Source: RGIG3528 sp045640725 | GTDB taxonomy: Bacteria > Bacillota > Clostridia > Lachnospirales > Lachnospiraceae | NCBI GenBank assembly: GCA_045640725.1 | Contig: JAZUFN010000009.1 | Coordinates: 1-8,001 of the forward strand | Reading direction: 5' to 3' | DNA: 8,001 nucleotides | Part shown: positions 6,108 through 8,001 of the stretch, piece after piece | Numbering within the stretch: the stretch's first letter is position 1 | Layout of the letters: every line of letters begins with the position of its first letter | Notes under the pieces: model-generated | The model's input: the letters and a program-made list of their open reading frames with translations, nothing else | Told to the model about the DNA's origin: nothing | Databases searched by the model: none | Made by a program: the position numbers and the translations under genes

Positions 6108-7772
6108 TTAGCGGCAGCTGTTATTGAAAGCAGCTACCAGGGCCTGAGCTGAAGCTCTGGTGATATCTGTGTTTTTACCGCAACCCCAGAACATTTGTCC
6201 GCCTTTAGCTTCGATGCCTATGTAAGCCACAGCGGTGGACTTGGAGGATTCAGATTGAAGAGAGTGTTCTGTATAGACCTTTAATACGTAATCCTCGTCT
6301 GAGAACCACTTGAGGGCATTGGATACAGAGTCCAGGAAACCGTTGCCTGAAGAGCGGATAACCTGTGTTTTTCCGGCCTTGGTAAATGTGACTTCTGCGG
6401 AAACATCCTCACCATCAATCTGGTAATTGATTTCACCAAGATCTATAGGAGACTCGCAGTCAAAGTAGCTGTTGTGGAAAATATCCAGTACTTCTGCCAC
6501 CTTGAGCTCCTTATGCTCCTTGTCGGAAACATCTTTGCAAAGGTAGGAAAAATGCTCTCGCATTTTTGCAGGAAGATTGTAGCCGTAGGTCTGCTCTAAG
6601 AGGTATCCGATGCCGCCCTTACCGGACTGGCTGTTTACTCTTATAACATCTGCATCGTAGGTACGGGAAATATCCTTTGGATCGATAGGAATATAAGGTA
6701 CTGTCCACTGATGCAGCTCTTTTTCTTTTCTCCAGTTCATACCCTTAGCGATGGCATCCTGATGACTGCCGGAGAAGGCTGCAAATACCAGCGCTCCTGC
6801 ATAAGGGCTACGCTCGCTGACCTTCATACGGGTGCATTTTTCATATATCTCACAAAGCTCCGGCATATTGGAAAAATCAAGCTTTGGATCCACACCGTGG
6901 CTGTACATGTTCATGGCCAGAGTGATGATGTCTACGTTGCCGGTACGTTCTCCGTTACCGAAGAGAGTGCCTTCCACTCGATCAGCGCCTGCCAAAAGAG
7001 CCAGCTCAGTATCTGCCACTCCTGTACCACGGTCATTGTGGGGGTGAAGTGAGATAGTCACGTACTCACGATATTTGAGATTTTTATGCATATACTCTAC
7101 CTGAGACGCGTAGATATGAGGGAGGCTCATCTCTACTGTAACAGGGAGATTAATGATAACGTTGTTATCAGGTCCCGGCTCTAAGATATCCAGTACTGCA
7201 TTACATACTTCCAGTGCGTACTCAGGTTCTGTACCGGTAAAGCTTTCCGGAGAATATTCAAATCTGAAATTGCCCTCGTATTCCTTTGCCAGCTGTTTTA
7301 CCAGCTTGGCACCATCCACAGCTATCTTCTTAATCTCTTCCTTATCTTTTTTAAATACTTGTTCGCGCTGAGCTACTGATACGGAATTATAGAAGTGAAT
7401 AATGGCTGAAGGCGCACCCTTGCAGGCTTCGAAAGTCTTTCTGATAATGTGCTCTCTGCACTGGGTAAGGCACTGCACTGTGACGTCATCAGGAATCATG
7501 TCATTATCTATAAGTGTACGAAGAAATTCATACTCTGTCTGAGATGCGGCAGGAAAACCTACTTCTATTTCCTTGAAGCCTACTGCTATAAGCATCTTGT
7601 AGAACTCCAGCTTTTCCTCCAGATTCATGGGGATCACGAGGGCTTGGTTGCCGTCTCTCATGTCCACGCTGCACCATTTGGGAGCGGTTTCGATATGGTC
7701 TTTTTTGACCCAGTCATAGGTCATTACAGGTGGGAGATAATATCCCGGGCGATACTTGGTACAATCCATCAT
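6108..7772 (-). CDS. leuA: 2-isopropylmalate synthase, type 2 (LeuA2)
   Basis: First committed step of leucine synthesis: condensation of acetyl-CoA with 2-ketoisovalerate to 2-isopropylmalate. The 554 aa length and the N-terminus (YRPGYYLPP, then the MRDGNQAL motif) mark the type-2 family known from fungi and actinobacteria, rather than the roughly 510 aa type 1 of Bacillus. The TIM-barrel catalytic domain (about 30-310) carries R39/D40 of RDGNQAL, the metal histidines H243 and H245 in HPHNDRGTGVA (243-253), and GNGERTGN (272-279). A subdomain follows with SGSHQDAI (334-341). Residues from about 440 to 554 form the C-terminal LeuA dimerisation/allosteric domain, where leucine binds in this family, so feedback inhibition is expected. 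The start has tandem ATGs at 7772 and 7769. The first is 7 bases and the second 10 bases from AAGGAAG (7780-7786), so I prefer 7772. It is the first gene after the T-box leader. Confidence 0.96.
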   Translation of the reverse strand: MMDCTKYRPGYYLPPVMTYDWVKKDHIETAPKWCSVDMRDGNQALVIPMNLEEKLEFYKMLIAVGFKEIEVGFPAASQTEYEFLRTLIDNDMIPDDVTVQCLTQCREHIIRKTFEACKGAPSAIIHFYNSVSVAQREQVFKKDKEEIKKIAVDGAKLVKQLAKEYEGNFRFEYSPESFTGTEPEYALEVCNAVLDILEPGPDNNVIINLPVTVEMSLPHIYASQVEYMHKNLKYREYVTISLHPHNDRGTGVADTELALLAGADRVEGTLFGNGERTGNVDIITLAMNMYSHGVDPKLDFSNMPELCEIYEKCTRMKVSERSPYAGALVFAAFSGSHQDAIAKGMNWRKEKELHQWTVPYIPIDPKDISRTYDADVIRVNSQSGKGGIGYLLEQTYGYNLPAKMREHFSYLCKDVSDKEHKELKVAEVLDIFHNSYFDCESPIDLGEINYQIDGEDVSAEVTFTKAGKTQVIRSSGNGFLDSVSNALKWFSDEDYVLKVYTEHSLQSESSKSTAVAYIGIEAKGGQMFWGCGKNTDITRASAQALVAAFNNSCR

Positions 7773-7779
7773 AATAAAG

Positions 7780-7786
7780 CTTCCTT
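7780..7786 (-). promoter_or_regulatory. Ribosome binding site of leuA
   Basis: AAGGAAG, one mismatch from the ideal AAGGAGG, lies 7 bases before the first of two adjacent ATG codons. It slightly favours the start at 7772 over 7769. The rest of the stretch from 7773 to 7844 holds no reading frame or second terminator that I can see. Confidence 0.7.
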
Positions 7787-7844
7787 TCTTATAAAGAAAT
7801 AATCAGAAGAGTACTGAGACCGGATAAGCTGCCTATCTGTATAG

Positions 7845-7882
7845 AAAAAGCACCCTGTCTCAAAAATCATTGAGACGGGTGC
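7845..7882 (-). terminator. Intrinsic terminator of the T-box attenuator
   Basis: The RNA 5' arm GCACCCGUCUCA (7882-7871) pairs with the 3' arm UGAGACAGGGUGC (7862-7850), leaving one bulged A at 7856. One further A-U pair can form at 7870/7863. The loop is about 6-8 bases and five U follow at 7849-7845. This strong hairpin ends 72 bases before leuA. It is the default structure when the regulating tRNA is charged. Confidence 0.92.
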
Positions 7883-7911
7883 AAAACATCCGCGGTACCA
7901 CTCAATTTGCA
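7880..7911 (-). promoter_or_regulatory. T-box antiterminator stem
   Basis: UGCAAA (7911-7906) is perfectly complementary to UUUGCA (7885-7880), closing a stem-loop that contains the T-box motif. Its 3' strand uses bases 7882-7880, which are also the foot of the terminator 5' arm, so the two structures exclude each other. This is the expected T-box arrangement. Confidence 0.85.
7890..7903 (-). promoter_or_regulatory. T-box consensus motif
   Basis: GAGTGGTACCGCGG on the minus strand is a close match to the T-box consensus AGGGTGGNACCGCG. The TGGT in it is the site that pairs with the acceptor end of uncharged tRNA. Confidence 0.93.
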
Positions 7912-7913
7912 TG

Positions 7914-7936
7914 ATCCTTCTCCAGGGGAGAAAGAT
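7914..7936 (-). promoter_or_regulatory. Leader hairpin directly upstream of the antiterminator
   Basis: A ten-pair stem with a tight three-base loop forms between 7936-7927 and 7923-7914 (core CUUUCUCC/GGAGAAGG, one G-U pair). It stops two bases short of the antiterminator. It may be stem III of the T-box or an extra element between stem III and the antiterminator. Confidence 0.6.
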
Positions 7937-7950
7937 ATATGCCACTCTTT

Positions 7951-7966
7951 GGAATCAAACAATCCC
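7951..7966 (-). promoter_or_regulatory. Small leader hairpin, candidate T-box stem III
   Basis: GGGAUU (7966-7961) pairs with GAUUCC (7956-7951) around a four-base GUUU loop, with two G-U pairs. U-rich loops of this kind are familiar in stem III of T-box leaders, but with only part of the leader visible the assignment is uncertain. Confidence 0.45.
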
Positions 7967-8001
7967 TTATGCCTTGACGCAGCAATCACGGGAGGTATCT
8001 A

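Larger units (their letters stand above)
7845..8001 (-). promoter_or_regulatory. T-box riboswitch leader of the leu-ilv operon (5' part beyond window)
   Basis: The leader RNA reads from 8001 towards 7845. Established T-box behaviour: uncharged tRNA pairs its anticodon with a specifier in stem I and its NCCA end with the UGGN of the antiterminator bulge, which stops terminator formation and allows read-through. Visible here are the T-box motif, an antiterminator that shares bases with a following intrinsic terminator, and two upstream hairpins. The UGGU in the motif pairs with a discriminator A, as in leucine, isoleucine and valine tRNAs alike, so it does not settle the specificity. Stem I with the specifier codon lies past the right edge. 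Leucine is the likeliest effector because leuA is first, but isoleucine or valine is possible. The promoter is also outside the window. Confidence 0.93.

Noticed and set aside
5777..6127. Plus-strand open frame of 116 aa crossing the leuA-leuC junction
   Set aside because: It is antisense to leuC codons and the gap, with no convincing start signal or domain. It is a shadow of the real genes.
7785..7799. A/U-rich hairpin TTTCTT/AAGAAA just before the leuA ribosome binding site
   Set aside because: It has only six weak pairs (five A-U) with a three-base loop, and overlaps the ribosome binding site by two bases. It is probably too unstable to matter and is common in A/T-rich spacers.
7449..7802. 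Plus-strand open frame of 117 aa over the leuA start
   Set aside because: It is antisense to the leuA N-terminus and its ribosome binding site, with no protein-like pattern.
1..8001. CRISPR arrays, insertion sequences, tRNA or rRNA genes, toxin or defence genes
   Set aside because: Both strands are explained by seven housekeeping genes and one leader; I found no spaced repeats, transposase motifs, tRNA-like folds or unexplained stretch longer than about 230 bases.

Overview
This window is almost entirely one minus-strand operon for branched-chain amino acid synthesis. Read in the direction of transcription (right to left) it holds a T-box leader, then leuA, leuC, leuD, leuB, ilvB, ilvN and ilvC. 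The seven reading frames are tightly packed: gaps run from 43 bases down to one-base TAATG overlaps, each gene has a clear Shine-Dalgarno site, and no frame is broken. The only real incompleteness is at the two edges: ilvC lacks its last few codons at the left, and the 5' part of the T-box leader runs off the right.

Organism: a T-box riboswitch ahead of a leu/ilv operon, AAGGAG/GGAGG ribosome binding sites, moderate base composition, a type-2 LeuA of 554 aa, the short LeuC/LeuD pair (419 and 160 aa) and a class I IlvC together point to the Clostridia within Firmicutes/Bacillota. From memory of protein sequence style (for example the IlvC C-terminal half and the IlvB C-terminal half), Lachnospiraceae is the best guess. 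This is inference, not a database result.

Layout: 8001-7845 is the T-box leader, with the T-box motif, an antiterminator and a competing intrinsic terminator. 7844-7773 is a short untranslated stretch ending in the leuA ribosome binding site. 7772-3232 encodes the four leucine-branch proteins. 3211-1 encodes both acetolactate synthase subunits and ketol-acid reductoisomerase.

How it works together: IlvBN makes 2-acetolactate (or 2-aceto-2-hydroxybutanoate), IlvC isomerises and reduces it, and dihydroxyacid dehydratase (IlvD, not in this window) would yield 2-ketoisovalerate. LeuA condenses that with acetyl-CoA, LeuCD isomerises isopropylmalate, and LeuB oxidises it to the leucine keto acid. 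An aminotransferase, also not in the window, finishes the job. Three layers of control are visible: uncharged-tRNA sensing by the T-box, a C-terminal LeuA regulatory domain (family knowledge: leucine feedback), and the IlvN ACT regulatory subunit (family knowledge: valine feedback).

I looked for an undescribed system and did not find one; this is a well-understood operon. The less ordinary details are in the leader RNA (a downstream segment that can re-pair with the terminator arm, and an extra hairpin) and in a few residue substitutions.
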